DNA of 64,000 nt, taken from Campylobacter concisus. Lineage in GTDB: Bacteria; Campylobacterota; Campylobacteria; Campylobacterales; Campylobacteraceae. The stretch lies in assembly GCF_002165775.1 (NCBI RefSeq), contig NZ_NDYP01000001.1, forward strand, positions 62,001 through 126,000, written 5' to 3'. Shown here in pieces: positions 8,445-16,129 of this stretch. The notes beneath the pieces were generated by a model, which saw nothing but the letters and a program-made list of their open reading frames with translations, was not told the DNA's origin and did no database searches. Numbering within the stretch: the first letter of the stretch is position 1; every line of letters starts with the position of its first letter. A program made the translations under genes and the position numbers.

Positions 8445-9383
8445 TTATAGACTCTTAGCAAAAATTTCTGCTGTTTTTTTCATCTCATCTAGCCAATTTT
8501 CCGGTAGCTGATCAATGCTTATAACCTTTGAGCCAGTCTCTTTTGCCACTAAATTCGCAGCCTTTGTTGGAAACTGTGGAGCTACAAAAATGACCTTTAC
8601 GCCGTGCTCTTTAGCCTCTTCGATGAGCTCTTTTAGCTCAGCTGGCTTTGGCTCTTTGCCCTCTATCTCGATGGCAATTTGCTCTAAGTTATAGCGTTTT
8701 GCAAAATATCCCCAAGATGGGTGATATACGATAAATTCGCGAGTTTTAACATCTTTTAGAGTATTTTTGATAAAGCTATCAAGCTCGTCAAGGCTAGCTT
8801 TAAATTTAGCCAAATTCTCCTCATAAAGCTTTGCATTTTGCGGGAATTTCTCTATTAGCGCCTTTGCTATGTTATCAGCTTGTGTTTTTACTAGGATAGG
8901 GTCAAGCCAGATGTGTGGGTCAAGGCCATCATGATGATGGTGATGATGCTCGCCAGCTTCGTGGTCATGGTCATTGTGCTCGTGATGCTCATGTTTATGC
9001 TCACCCTCATGCTTGTGCTCATGATGTTCATGGTGTTCATGATGCTCATGTTCATCGTTCATAGCTATCTTTTCGATACCTTCTTGTGTTTTTACAATGT
9101 GTAAATTTTTAAAAGATTTTGAAAAACGCTCTAGCCAAGTATCTTCAAACTCAATGCCAATAGCAAAGTAAAGCTCGCTCTTTTCAAGCTCCTTCATCTG
9201 TTTTGGCTTTGGCTCATAAGTGTGCGGATCAGCACCTTTGCCAACCATTGTATTTACACTTAGTGTATCACCAGCGATTTGCTCAACAAAAAATTTTGTA
9301 GGCAATATACTAGTCGTAACAACTGGCTTTGCAAAAAGTGACAAAGCGCAAACTGCTAAAAAAACAAAAATCTTTCTCACCAT
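8445..9383 (-). CDS. znuA: Zinc-binding periplasmic protein ZnuA
   Basis: Cluster A-I metal-binding protein of an ABC importer, 312 residues from ATG 9383. A Sec signal peptide (VRKIFVFLAVCALSLFA) precedes TTSILPTKFFVEQIAG. Expected ligands are visible: the His in GADPHTYEP, the His in DPHIWLDP, and the His in VYHPSWGYF. An unusually long His/Glu/Asp-rich loop occupies about residues 109-152, typical of zinc-specific members. The frame is open upstream to 9509, but that part has no leader character. AGGAGAG lies only 2 nt from the ATG but 5 nt from the next codon, a GTG at 9380, so GTG may be the true start. First gene of the zinc operon. Confidence 0.93.
   Translation of the reverse strand: MVRKIFVFLAVCALSLFAKPVVTTSILPTKFFVEQIAGDTLSVNTMVGKGADPHTYEPKPKQMKELEKSELYFAIGIEFEDTWLERFSKSFKNLHIVKTQEGIEKIAMNDEHEHHEHHEHHEHKHEGEHKHEHHEHNDHDHEAGEHHHHHHDGLDPHIWLDPILVKTQADNIAKALIEKFPQNAKLYEENLAKFKASLDELDSFIKNTLKDVKTREFIVYHPSWGYFAKRYNLEQIAIEIEGKEPKPAELKELIEEAKEHGVKVIFVAPQFPTKAANLVAKETGSKVISIDQLPENWLDEMKKTAEIFAKSL
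8929..9058 (-). repeat. His/Asp/Glu-coding short repeat tract inside znuA
   Basis: Degenerate CAT/CAC, GAA and GAT codon repeats encode about 43 residues that are nearly all His, Glu, Asp or Lys, including a run of six His. Near-identical 9- to 12-nt units make slippage likely, so the loop length may vary between strains. Confidence 0.8.
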
Positions 9384-9420
9384 CTCTCCTTTATTTGAAA
9401 AAATATTGCGGAAGTTTAGC

Positions 9421-9443
9421 AAATTGCAACTTGGTTGCAACTT
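9421..9443. promoter_or_regulatory. Palindrome between znuA and the Fur-family gene, candidate Zur operator
   Basis: TTGCAAC-TTG-GTTGCAA (9424-9440) is a perfect 7-bp inverted repeat, and two outer base pairs (AA/TT) also match. It lies about 40 nt upstream of znuA and 85 nt upstream of the divergent Fur-family start, next to a weak TAAACT -10 for znuA. Position and symmetry fit a repressor site. Binding by the neighbouring regulator is inferred. Confidence 0.6.
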
Positions 9444-9527
9444 AAAGAACGAAAGCCTAAATATAGTGCTTTTTAAATGAAATTTAAAACTTTTAGCGTT
9501 AATATACAAAAAATAAAAAGGGCAAGG

Positions 9528-9887
9528 ATGAATGCAAGAAATTTCTTAGAAGAGCATAGTATCAAAGCAACTACTTTTCGCATAAAGCTCGTTGAAATTT
9601 TGCAAAATGCCAAAACTCCATTAAGCTATGATGAAATTTTAGAAAGCCTTAATGCAAATAAAACCACTTTTTATAGAAGCATAGAAATTTTTGAAAAAAA
9701 GGGCCTTGTCATAAAAACCGAAAATAATCATAAAAGCTACTACGAACTAGCAAATGAGGCAAAAGCGTACTTTATCTGCGATGTTTGTCATAAAGTCACA
9801 AACATCGATATGCCACATCTAAACGTCGCTAAAAATATAAAAAGTGCCGTGATAAAAGGCGTTTGTGATGAGTGTGATCACGAGTAA
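9528..9887 (+). CDS. Fur-family metalloregulator, Zur-like
   Basis: 119-residue winged-helix repressor. The helix-turn-helix region is LSYDEILESLNANKTTFYRS, with the Fur-type phrase NKTTFYRSIEIFEKKGLV. Two CxxC pairs, CDVC (84-87) and CDEC (113-116), form the structural zinc site of the family. The His-rich segment that usually precedes the first CxxC in Fur is missing; AYFICDVC takes its place, and the protein is about 20 residues shorter than typical Fur. I place the start at ATG 9528, preceded by AAGGGCAAGG; an upstream in-frame ATG at 9477 adds unrelated basic sequence. Divergent from znuA, so a zinc-sensing Zur role is most likely; PerR or Fur identity is not excluded. The 3' end overlaps the thioesterase gene by 10 nt. 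Confidence 0.82.
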   Translation: MNARNFLEEHSIKATTFRIKLVEILQNAKTPLSYDEILESLNANKTTFYRSIEIFEKKGLVIKTENNHKSYYELANEAKAYFICDVCHKVTNIDMPHLNVAKNIKSAVIKGVCDECDHE

Positions 9888-10270
9888 AGAGCGATTATCT
9901 CAGCCGGAATGGCTTTTGGACGATTTGTTTTTAGATCAACATAAACAAACTCGGTCTTGCCAGTTGCTATTAACTCGTCATCTTTTTTAAACTCAAAATA
10001 TCTACACGAAGTCGCCTTGCCTTCAGCTTGTGTGTAAGTATGAATTTCTATCTCGTCCATCAATTTTACGCTTTTTATATATTTGGCTTCATTTTTTCTA
10101 ATGAGCCAGATCTCGCCTCTTTTATACTGCGCCTCGACCGTGTCGCCAACCGCTGCAGAGTGCGCAAATGCAGCCTCTTGCATAAGCGTGAAATAATAGA
10201 CATTGTTCATATGTCCGTGCATATCTATGGCTTGTGGTGGGATTATTACTTTGTAAATAAAATCTTTCAT
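9878..10270 (-). CDS. Hotdog-fold acyl-CoA thioesterase (4-hydroxybenzoyl-CoA type)
   Basis: 130-residue single-domain hotdog protein. IDMHGHMNNVYYFTLMQEA carries the Asp/His/Asn pattern of the 4HBT/FadM-like thioesterases, and the C-terminal half holds the usual TGKTEFVYVD strand. Such enzymes cleave acyl- or aryl-CoA thioesters in the cytoplasm. It stands alone on the minus strand, its 3' end overlapping the Fur-family gene and its 5' end facing a methyltransferase gene. Substrate unknown. Confidence 0.85.
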   Translation of the reverse strand: MKDFIYKVIIPPQAIDMHGHMNNVYYFTLMQEAAFAHSAAVGDTVEAQYKRGEIWLIRKNEAKYIKSVKLMDEIEIHTYTQAEGKATSCRYFEFKKDDELIATGKTEFVYVDLKTNRPKAIPAEIIALYS

Positions 10271-10316
10271 TTCTGGCCTTTTTTGCTAGAATTATAACCA
10301 AAAATAAGGAGCTAAA

Positions 10317-11042
10317 ATGCAAAATTTATGGGATAAAAAGGCGTCAAATTATCAAAGGTTTGATGGCAAAGTAAGTGCTATTCAGCAACAAATTTTTGCT
10401 AAAGCTTTGTGTTGGGGGGTTGATTTTAGCGGTAAAGAAATTCTTGATATAGGCTGTGGTACCGGTGTTTGGACGATATTTTTGTCAAAAACTGCAAAAA
10501 ATATAACTGGCATTGATAGCTCAAAAAATATGATAGAAATTTTAAATGAAGATGCTAAAAGATTTGGGGTGACAAATTTAACTAGCGAGGTTTGCTCGTG
10601 GAGAGAATTTAAGCCCGCAAAGCGCTTTGATATCGCCATTTGCACGATGAGTCCAGCGATTACTAGCGATGAAGATTTTGCTAAATTTCATAATATCGCA
10701 AAGCAAAAACTCTATCTTGGCTGGGATAAGCCTAGAAGCTCTGATTTGATTGAGCCATTTTTTAAAAAATTTGGACGCACTCTCTCACAGAAAAATGTTG
10801 TAAATAGGCTTGAAGCGTGGCTAAATGAGCAAGGAATCGCTTATAAGAGTGAAATTTTAAACGAAACAAGGATCGCTAGACGAAGCGTGAAGGAAGCTGC
10901 TGAGAACATTTGCTGGCACCTTGAGATAAATGGAGCTAAAAACTACGATGAAAAAGTGGTTTTAGCGATGTTAAAAGAGAAATTTGACGGCGAGTTTATA
11001 GATGAAAAGATAGAGTCGCAGATGAAGCTTTTTGTCTTTTAA
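10317..11042 (+). CDS. Class I SAM-dependent methyltransferase
   Basis: 241-residue protein with a class I methyltransferase core: ILDIGCGTGVWT (glycine loop, about 40-51), TGIDSS (acidic end of strand 2), and CTMSPAI after strand 4. A good AAGGAG ribosome binding site precedes the ATG, with a TAGAAT-like -10 in the short spacer. Resembles UbiE/BioC-like family members, but the substrate is not evident. Near codon 33 there is a run of six G, a mild slippage risk. The 3' end overlaps the convergent EamA permease gene by 4 nt. Confidence 0.8.
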   Translation: MQNLWDKKASNYQRFDGKVSAIQQQIFAKALCWGVDFSGKEILDIGCGTGVWTIFLSKTAKNITGIDSSKNMIEILNEDAKRFGVTNLTSEVCSWREFKPAKRFDIAICTMSPAITSDEDFAKFHNIAKQKLYLGWDKPRSSDLIEPFFKKFGRTLSQKNVVNRLEAWLNEQGIAYKSEILNETRIARRSVKEAAENICWHLEINGAKNYDEKVVLAMLKEKFDGEFIDEKIESQMKLFVF

Positions 11043-11920
11043 ACTAGTTTTGACCTAGAGAAAAATTTTTTACCAAATTCGCTAAAAATAACTCCAAAGA
11101 TTATTAAGATTGCACCAAAAATTTGTATGAGTGTTAGCATTTCGTCAGCAAAAAAATAGCCGATAAAGCCAGCAGAGACTGGCTCAAGACAGAAAAATAA
11201 AGCTGCTTTGCTGGCTGTTGTATATCTTTGAGCGATGGTTTGTACAAAGTAGCAAAAAATGGTGCCAATAAATGCAGTGATGAAAATTGCTATAAAAAAT
11301 TCCCTATCGTAATTTGGCACCACACTACCTTCAATAAATGCAAAGACAAATGAGAGTAAAAAGACGGTGAGAAATACCACAAATACAAGCAAATAAAGCT
11401 CGCACTTTCTTACAAAGTGGCCATTTAAGCTCGTGTAAAGTGCGTAAAATATGGCACAAAGTAGGGCAAGTGCCTCGCCGCTCCCAAGTGCTAGCGTGGC
11501 GCCACTTAAGAGCCAAAGCCCAAAAATGGCAACAAGCGCCCCCAAAATAGCAAAAATGGTTATTTTATTTTTAAAAATGAGTGCTGTCATAAAAGGCACG
11601 ATAACACACTCAAGCCCTGTAATAAAGGCAACACTTGAGCTAAAAGTAAGCTTTAGAGCGTAAGTTTGAGCAACAAACGAGCCAAAGAGAACTACGCCAA
11701 GAATAGTGCCATAAATCACACTTTTTTTATCAAAAATTTTAGAAAATTTAAATGCTATAAGCCCCATAAAGATAGCGGAAATAAAAAATCTACAAAAGAG
11801 CATGACAAAGACACTATTTGTTTTTAGTGCATTTGCCATAGGTAAAAACGTAGCGCCCCAAACGATGGCAACTACGATGAGTGCGATGTCGGCTCTGTTT
11901 TGTGCGCTTAAATTTTTCAT
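11039..11920 (-). CDS. EamA/DMT-family transporter
   Basis: 293-residue protein with ten hydrophobic helices in two EamA repeats. ADIALIVVAIVWGATFLPM opens the first repeat, and KAALFFCLEPVSAGFIGYFFADE is the typical second-repeat signature of drug/metabolite exporters (YdcZ/RhaT superfamily). The substrate cannot be read. The start ATG lies where the upstream DUF4197 gene would end if its reading frame were intact (ATGA overlap), so the two were probably a coupled operon. Confidence 0.87.
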   Translation of the reverse strand: MKNLSAQNRADIALIVVAIVWGATFLPMANALKTNSVFVMLFCRFFISAIFMGLIAFKFSKIFDKKSVIYGTILGVVLFGSFVAQTYALKLTFSSSVAFITGLECVIVPFMTALIFKNKITIFAILGALVAIFGLWLLSGATLALGSGEALALLCAIFYALYTSLNGHFVRKCELYLLVFVVFLTVFLLSFVFAFIEGSVVPNYDREFFIAIFITAFIGTIFCYFVQTIAQRYTTASKAALFFCLEPVSAGFIGYFFADEMLTLIQIFGAILIIFGVIFSEFGKKFFSRSKLV

Positions 11921-11950
11921 TTAAAGATCGAGTCTAGCACCTTTTTGCCG

Positions 11951-12664
11951 CTATCTAGGCCAAACACTTCTTAGCCCTTTTTCCTTCTCGCTCATTACGT
12001 TAAATAGCCCATCTAGCGTCTTTCTTGTGATATATGTGTTTAGATCCTCGCCGTCATCTGGCACATATTCGCTTGCGCCTAAATTTTTAGCTAGGTTTTT
12101 TACTGATTTTATCGTTTCGTTGTTTTTTACTGAGTTGCCGATGAAAGAATTTAGCCCATTATAGGCAGTCGCAAAGCTATTATCGCTCATCATTTTCTCA
12201 ATTATCGGCGTAAATGCCGCCTTTAGCTTTTGGCTGGAGCTTTCCTGCAGATACTTCGTAACGCTGTCACTGCCGCCCTTAAAGAGCTTTTTGACATCTG
12301 CTTCGCTCATATTTTTTATGCTTTCGCTAAAAATTTCAGCAGCCTTTGGCACGGCCGTAGTTGCGGCGTTATTTATCGACTTGCTAAGGTCTTGCGCCCA
12401 CTTCTCGCCGCCCACTTTTTTGGCTAAATTCGACGCCATCTCAAGACTTTTTGGAAGTGGAATTTTGGCCGTAGCATTGTTTATAAAGCCATCTTTTGAA
12501 AGCTCGCTAACAGCGGCATTTAGCGCCTCGCCAACTAGGCTTTTATAGTCGCCACTTGATGCGTGAGTGGCGATTTTGACGCCTTTATTTATCATATCGT
12601 CCATGCTTGCGGCTTGTAAATTTAAAGCAAGTGCTCCACAAAGAATAACAAGAGATCTTTTCAT
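11951..12664 (-). pseudogene. DUF4197 exported protein, C-terminus probably frameshifted
   Basis: 237-residue reading frame with a Sec signal peptide (SLVILCGALALNLQAAS) and a DUF4197 body: GFINNATAKIPLPKSLEMA near residue 60 and the closing TYITRKTLDGLFNVMSEKEK. After EKGLRS the frame reads VWPR and stops at 11951. In the next frame the DNA continues as VFGLDSGKKVLDSIFK and ends in a TGA at 11917 that overlaps the EamA ATG by 4 nt. The native end of family members is of this kind, so a single-base loss or assembly indel near 11975 probably replaced the last 16 or so residues. Function of the family is unknown; it is periplasmic. The loss of a short C-terminal tail may be tolerated. Confidence 0.8.
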
Positions 12665-12743
12665 CTTCTCTCCTTTTTAAAATTTAAAGCAAAATCATAC
12701 AAAAAATATCTAAACACTTAAAATAAATTTAATCTTTTTGCAC

Positions 12744-12749
12744 TAGAAT
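12744..12749 (+). promoter_or_regulatory. Probable -10 element of mntP
   Basis: TAGAAT lies 25 nt before the mntP ATG, with GGGAG as ribosome binding site. The leader is too short to hold a yybP-ykoY manganese riboswitch. Confidence 0.5.
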
Positions 12750-12773
12750 TCACCCTTTTTTTAAAGGGAGATT

Positions 12774-13334
12774 ATGCAACTTTTACTTCTTAGCTTCGCT
12801 CTTAGTATGGATAGTGCAGCACTAAATATGGCAAATGGTGCAAGATATAAAAATTTAGCTCTTAATAAAATTTTATTTATTGCTTTTATGCTTGGCTTTT
12901 TTCAGTTTCTTATGCCACTTTTTGGTTATCTTTTAGGTGTTAGTTTTGCAAAATTTATAAGCTCGGTTGATCATTTTATTGCATTTTTTATACTCTGTTT
13001 TCTTGGTTTTAGAATGTTTAAAGAGGCCTGTAGTAAAGAGGAGTGTGAGTATCTTAAGATAGGATTTAAGACCATTTTGTATGGGGCATTTGCTACTAGT
13101 GTGGATGCTCTTGCCGTTGGTGTCACACTTAGCTTTGAAGAGATAAATATCTTTCAAAGCTCGCTCATCATCGGTGTAGTCTGCTTTGCATTAAGTTTGA
13201 TTGCTTTTTATATAGGTAAATTTATGGGTGAAATTTTAGAGAAAAAGGCGCTATTTTTAGGCGGAGCAATATTAATTTTTCTAGGTTTTAAAATTTTAAT
13301 AACGCATTTAATTGAAAGCGGCACAGTTCAATAA
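12774..13334 (+). CDS. mntP: MntP-like manganese efflux pump
   Basis: 186-residue membrane protein with six helices in two repeats, each carrying the MntP signature with a membrane-buried Asp: [14 protein letters not shown] (about residues 9-22) and [13 protein letters not shown] (about 108-120). The family exports Mn2+ and protects against manganese excess. Length matches the family. The first repeat reads [12 protein letters not shown] where Ala-Phe-Ala-Val is more usual, a mild divergence. Single-gene unit with its own promoter, no recognisable Mn sensor nearby. Confidence 0.87.
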   Translation: MQLLLLSFALSMDSAALNMANGARYKNLALNKILFIAFMLGFFQFLMPLFGYLLGVSFAKFISSVDHFIAFFILCFLGFRMFKEACSKEECEYLKIGFKTILYGAFATSVDALAVGVTLSFEEINIFQSSLIIGVVCFALSLIAFYIGKFMGEILEKKALFLGGAILIFLGFKILITHLIESGTVQ

Positions 13335-13417
13335 AAATTTAAAATAGCAATTAAAAATAATATTTAAGATTAACTATATTTTAAAGCTTATATGGATAAG
13401 ATTTTGATTTTTAGAAG

Positions 13418-13492
13418 TGGTGACCCATACGAGACTCGAACTCGTGTTACCGCCGTGAAAGGGCGATGTCCTAACCGCTAGACGAATGGGCC
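13418..13492 (-). tRNA. tRNA-Glu(UUC)
   Basis: Full cloverleaf with encoded CCA. Acceptor GGCCCAT / ATGGGTC, anticodon stem TCGCC / GGCGG enclosing loop CTTTCAC (anticodon UUC), T-arm ACGAG-TTCGAGT-CTCGT. Stands alone, opposite in direction to its neighbours. Confidence 0.97.
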
Positions 13493-13560
13493 ACATGTCG
13501 GTTATGAAGTTGGGATTATATTTCTTTTATACTTAATTTTAGATTAATAAGGAAAAATTT

Positions 13561-14031
13561 TTGAAAAATTTTTTATTTACTTTGTTATCTGTTTTTATTT
13601 TTACAGGTTGTGTAGCTACCAAAACACCGCAAAATTCACAAGCTTTTCAAGTTACTTTATTTTCTCCGATGATCAAGATAAATGACGTTGGATTTTTCCA
13701 TAAATATAAAAATGAGCTAAATTTGCAAATTTATAGTTCTGGTGTAAACACCGCAAACATAAACATAAGAGATAAAATTTGCATAAATAATGCTTGTTTT
13801 AACAAGACTGAGTTTAATGAGAAATTTTTTCTAGCCCCGCATTATGAGAGCCTTTTTGAGGAAATTTTGCAAAAAGAAAAGATTTATGATGGCAAAGGCT
13901 TGATAAATACGGAGTGTGGTTTTAGCCAAGATCTAAGTTCATATTTTATAAAATACGAGGTTTGCGACAACTACGTCAAATTTGTAGATAGCAAAAACAA
14001 AATAAGAGTGATAATAAAAGAGTTAAAATGA
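13561..14031 (+). CDS. Small lipoprotein of unknown function (TTG start)
   Basis: 156 residues beginning with a TTG codon preceded by AAGGA. The signal peptide [15 protein letters not shown] gives a lipobox FTGC with Cys17 as the lipidated residue. The mature part contains four further cysteines ([20 protein letters not shown]), enough for two disulfides. No family recognised. Its stop overlaps the start of nfo by 4 nt, so it is the first gene of the nfo-fadL-acyl-CoA ligase-AAA operon. It is probably anchored in the outer or inner membrane facing the periplasm. Confidence 0.82.
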   Translation: MKNFLFTLLSVFIFTGCVATKTPQNSQAFQVTLFSPMIKINDVGFFHKYKNELNLQIYSSGVNTANINIRDKICINNACFNKTEFNEKFFLAPHYESLFEEILQKEKIYDGKGLINTECGFSQDLSSYFIKYEVCDNYVKFVDSKNKIRVIIKELK

Positions 14032-14879
14032 GATACATAGGAGCTCACGTAAGTGCGGCTGGAGGTGTGTTCAATGCTCCGTTAAATGCTGCAAAAATAG
14101 GAGCAAATGCCTTTGCGCTTTTTACAAAAAATCAACGCCAGTGGAATGCAAAAGAGCTAAGTGCTAGTGAAATAGAGCGGTTTAAGGAAAATCTAAAAAT
14201 TTCTGGCATAAGCACAAAGCATGTTTTGCCACACAGTAGTTACTTGATAAATTTAGGCCATCCGGATGAGGAAGCAAGAGTAAAGTCGCTTGAGGCATTT
14301 GTGGATGAGATAGAGCGTGCTAGCAAACTTGGACTAGAGCTTTTAAATTTTCACCCAGGTTCGCACCTAAAGCAAATAAGTGAAAAAGAGTGCCTAGATA
14401 ACATAGCTGGCTGTATAAACGAGGCATTAAAACGCACAAGTGGTGTAAAGCTAGTCATCGAAAATACAGCTGCTCAAGGATCAAATTTAGGCTTTAGTTT
14501 TAAGCAGATCGCTTATTTGATAGAGCGAGTAGACGATGAGCGCAGGGTTGGTGTTTGCTTTGATACCTGTCACGCATTTGCTGCTGGATATGATCTAAGA
14601 AGCAAAGAAGCTTACGCCAAGACAATGGGGGAATTTGATGCGATCATCGGTTATAAATTTTTATCTGGCATGCATTTAAATGATGCAAAATTTGGACTTG
14701 GCTCAAAAAAAGATAGACACGAGAGCCTTGGCAAGGGTGAGCTTGGATTTAGTGCTTTTAAAAATATAATAAATGATGATAAAATAGGCGAAATTCCTTT
14801 AATATTAGAGACGATTGACGAGAGTATTTGGGAAGACGAGATAAAAATTTTAAGAAATTTCGAAAAGGAAAAACTATGA
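14028..14879 (+). CDS. nfo: Endonuclease IV (AP endonuclease)
   Basis: 283-residue TIM-barrel protein of the AP endonuclease 2 family. [14 protein letters not shown] at the N-terminus, [70 protein letters not shown] and LILET hold the His, Glu and Asp ligands of the trinuclear zinc site in their usual order. It cleaves DNA 5' to abasic sites during base excision repair in the cytoplasm. Coupled by 4-nt overlaps to both the upstream lipoprotein gene and the downstream porin gene, an unusual setting for a repair gene. Confidence 0.97.
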   Translation: MRYIGAHVSAAGGVFNAPLNAAKIGANAFALFTKNQRQWNAKELSASEIERFKENLKISGISTKHVLPHSSYLINLGHPDEEARVKSLEAFVDEIERASKLGLELLNFHPGSHLKQISEKECLDNIAGCINEALKRTSGVKLVIENTAAQGSNLGFSFKQIAYLIERVDDERRVGVCFDTCHAFAAGYDLRSKEAYAKTMGEFDAIIGYKFLSGMHLNDAKFGLGSKKDRHESLGKGELGFSAFKNIINDDKIGEIPLILETIDESIWEDEIKILRNFEKEKL

Positions 14880-16117
14880 AAAAAGTGCTATTAAGCATTA
14901 TTATGGTATCTACTTTGCTAAATGCTGGAGGTTATAAGGTTCCTGAGCAAAGTGCTGATTCTTTAGGTCTTGCTGCTAGTAACGTGGCCTTTAGTTTTGG
15001 GGCTGATGCGGCGTATTTTAACCCTGCAAATATGATGTTTTTAGATGGACGCCATCACATAGAAAGTACCCTTGGCTGGTTTCATATAAATAAGCTTGAG
15101 TTTAAAAGTGATAGTGGCAAAAGCTATAGATCAGAAAAATTTGACTCGCTAGCTGGTACATTTAGTTTTGTAACGCCAGAAATTTATGAAAACTGGAAAT
15201 TTGGTTTAGCTCTTGCCGTTCCTGCTGCTGTTGGTGTATCATGGGAGGATCCAGCTACTGCGTTTACCGCTAAAAGGTTTAAGCTACAAGTTGTTGAGCT
15301 AAATCCAACCGTGGCTTACCGCATAAATGATAAACTTGCCGTTGCTCTTGGCGCTAGAGGTGTTTACACCAAAGGTAAGATAGCAAGTGACTTTGGACAA
15401 ATAGGCTACAGAGAGATAAAAGGCGATGGTATGGGCTATGGCTATAATGTTGCACTTACTTATAGACCTATTGAGGATTTAAGCTTTGCTGTTACTTACC
15501 GCTCAAATGTAAATTTAGAACTTAAAGGCCATACAGATGCTGATTTTAACGGAGCGCTATCTCCTATAAGCTACCATGGCAAAACAAAAGTCGAGATCCC
15601 GCTTCCTGCTCAGCTTGTACTTGCAACTGGATATAAATTTAGCGACTTTACTCTTTTGCTAGCTTTTGAGAGGACGTATTGGTCTAAATTTAAAGGCTAT
15701 GACTTTGAATTTGGCGACAAGACTGCAGCTCACACGAGTTCTCCGTTTAGTGGGTATTTCAAAACATTCATGGACGACCCAGTTGTCAAAAATGCAAAAG
15801 ATACAAATACATATAGACTAGGTCTTGCCTATGATGTCAATGAAAAATTTAGACTAATGGCTGGCTTTGCCTATGATGAAGACATTACAAGTAGCAAGCA
15901 TACTGGATTAGAGCTTCCAAATACTACGTCTAAGGTGTATTCTTTTGGAGTAAATTATAAATTTACGCCAAATCTTGAAATAGCACTTGGATATGTCTAT
16001 CAACATCGCGACAAAAAGCGTGCAACAGGTATTTCAACAGCTGCTGGAAAAATGTCAGGCGAGTTTGAAACTGGTAAAATCCAGATCCTTGGTACGACTT
16101 TTAAATATACATTTTAG
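14876..16117 (+). CDS. FadL/OmpP1-type outer-membrane transport porin
   Basis: 413 residues from ATG 14876, which overlaps the nfo stop as ATGA; the signal peptide [17 protein letters not shown] begins here. The frame is open from 14828, but that extension lies inside nfo. The mature start [21 protein letters not shown] matches the FadL/TodX family hatch (the NPA motif appears as YFNPANM), and the rest is beta-strand-rich, ending in KYTF with C-terminal Phe as in outer-membrane barrels. FadL proteins admit long-chain fatty acids or hydrophobic aromatics. The next gene, an acyl-CoA ligase, would activate such substrates, supporting a common pathway. Confidence 0.9.
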   Translation: MKKVLLSIIMVSTLLNAGGYKVPEQSADSLGLAASNVAFSFGADAAYFNPANMMFLDGRHHIESTLGWFHINKLEFKSDSGKSYRSEKFDSLAGTFSFVTPEIYENWKFGLALAVPAAVGVSWEDPATAFTAKRFKLQVVELNPTVAYRINDKLAVALGARGVYTKGKIASDFGQIGYREIKGDGMGYGYNVALTYRPIEDLSFAVTYRSNVNLELKGHTDADFNGALSPISYHGKTKVEIPLPAQLVLATGYKFSDFTLLLAFERTYWSKFKGYDFEFGDKTAAHTSSPFSGYFKTFMDDPVVKNAKDTNTYRLGLAYDVNEKFRLMAGFAYDEDITSSKHTGLELPNTTSKVYSFGVNYKFTPNLEIALGYVYQHRDKKRATGISTAAGKMSGEFETGKIQILGTTFKYTF

Positions 16118-16129
16118 TTAGGGTCAATA

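Noticed and set aside
8929-9058. Short tandem repeats as a CRISPR-like array
   Set aside because: They are codon repeats within znuA, without spacers. No CRISPR array was seen anywhere in the window.
12665-12773. Manganese riboswitch before mntP
   Set aside because: The leader after the probable -10 is only about 20 nt, too short for a yybP-ykoY element.
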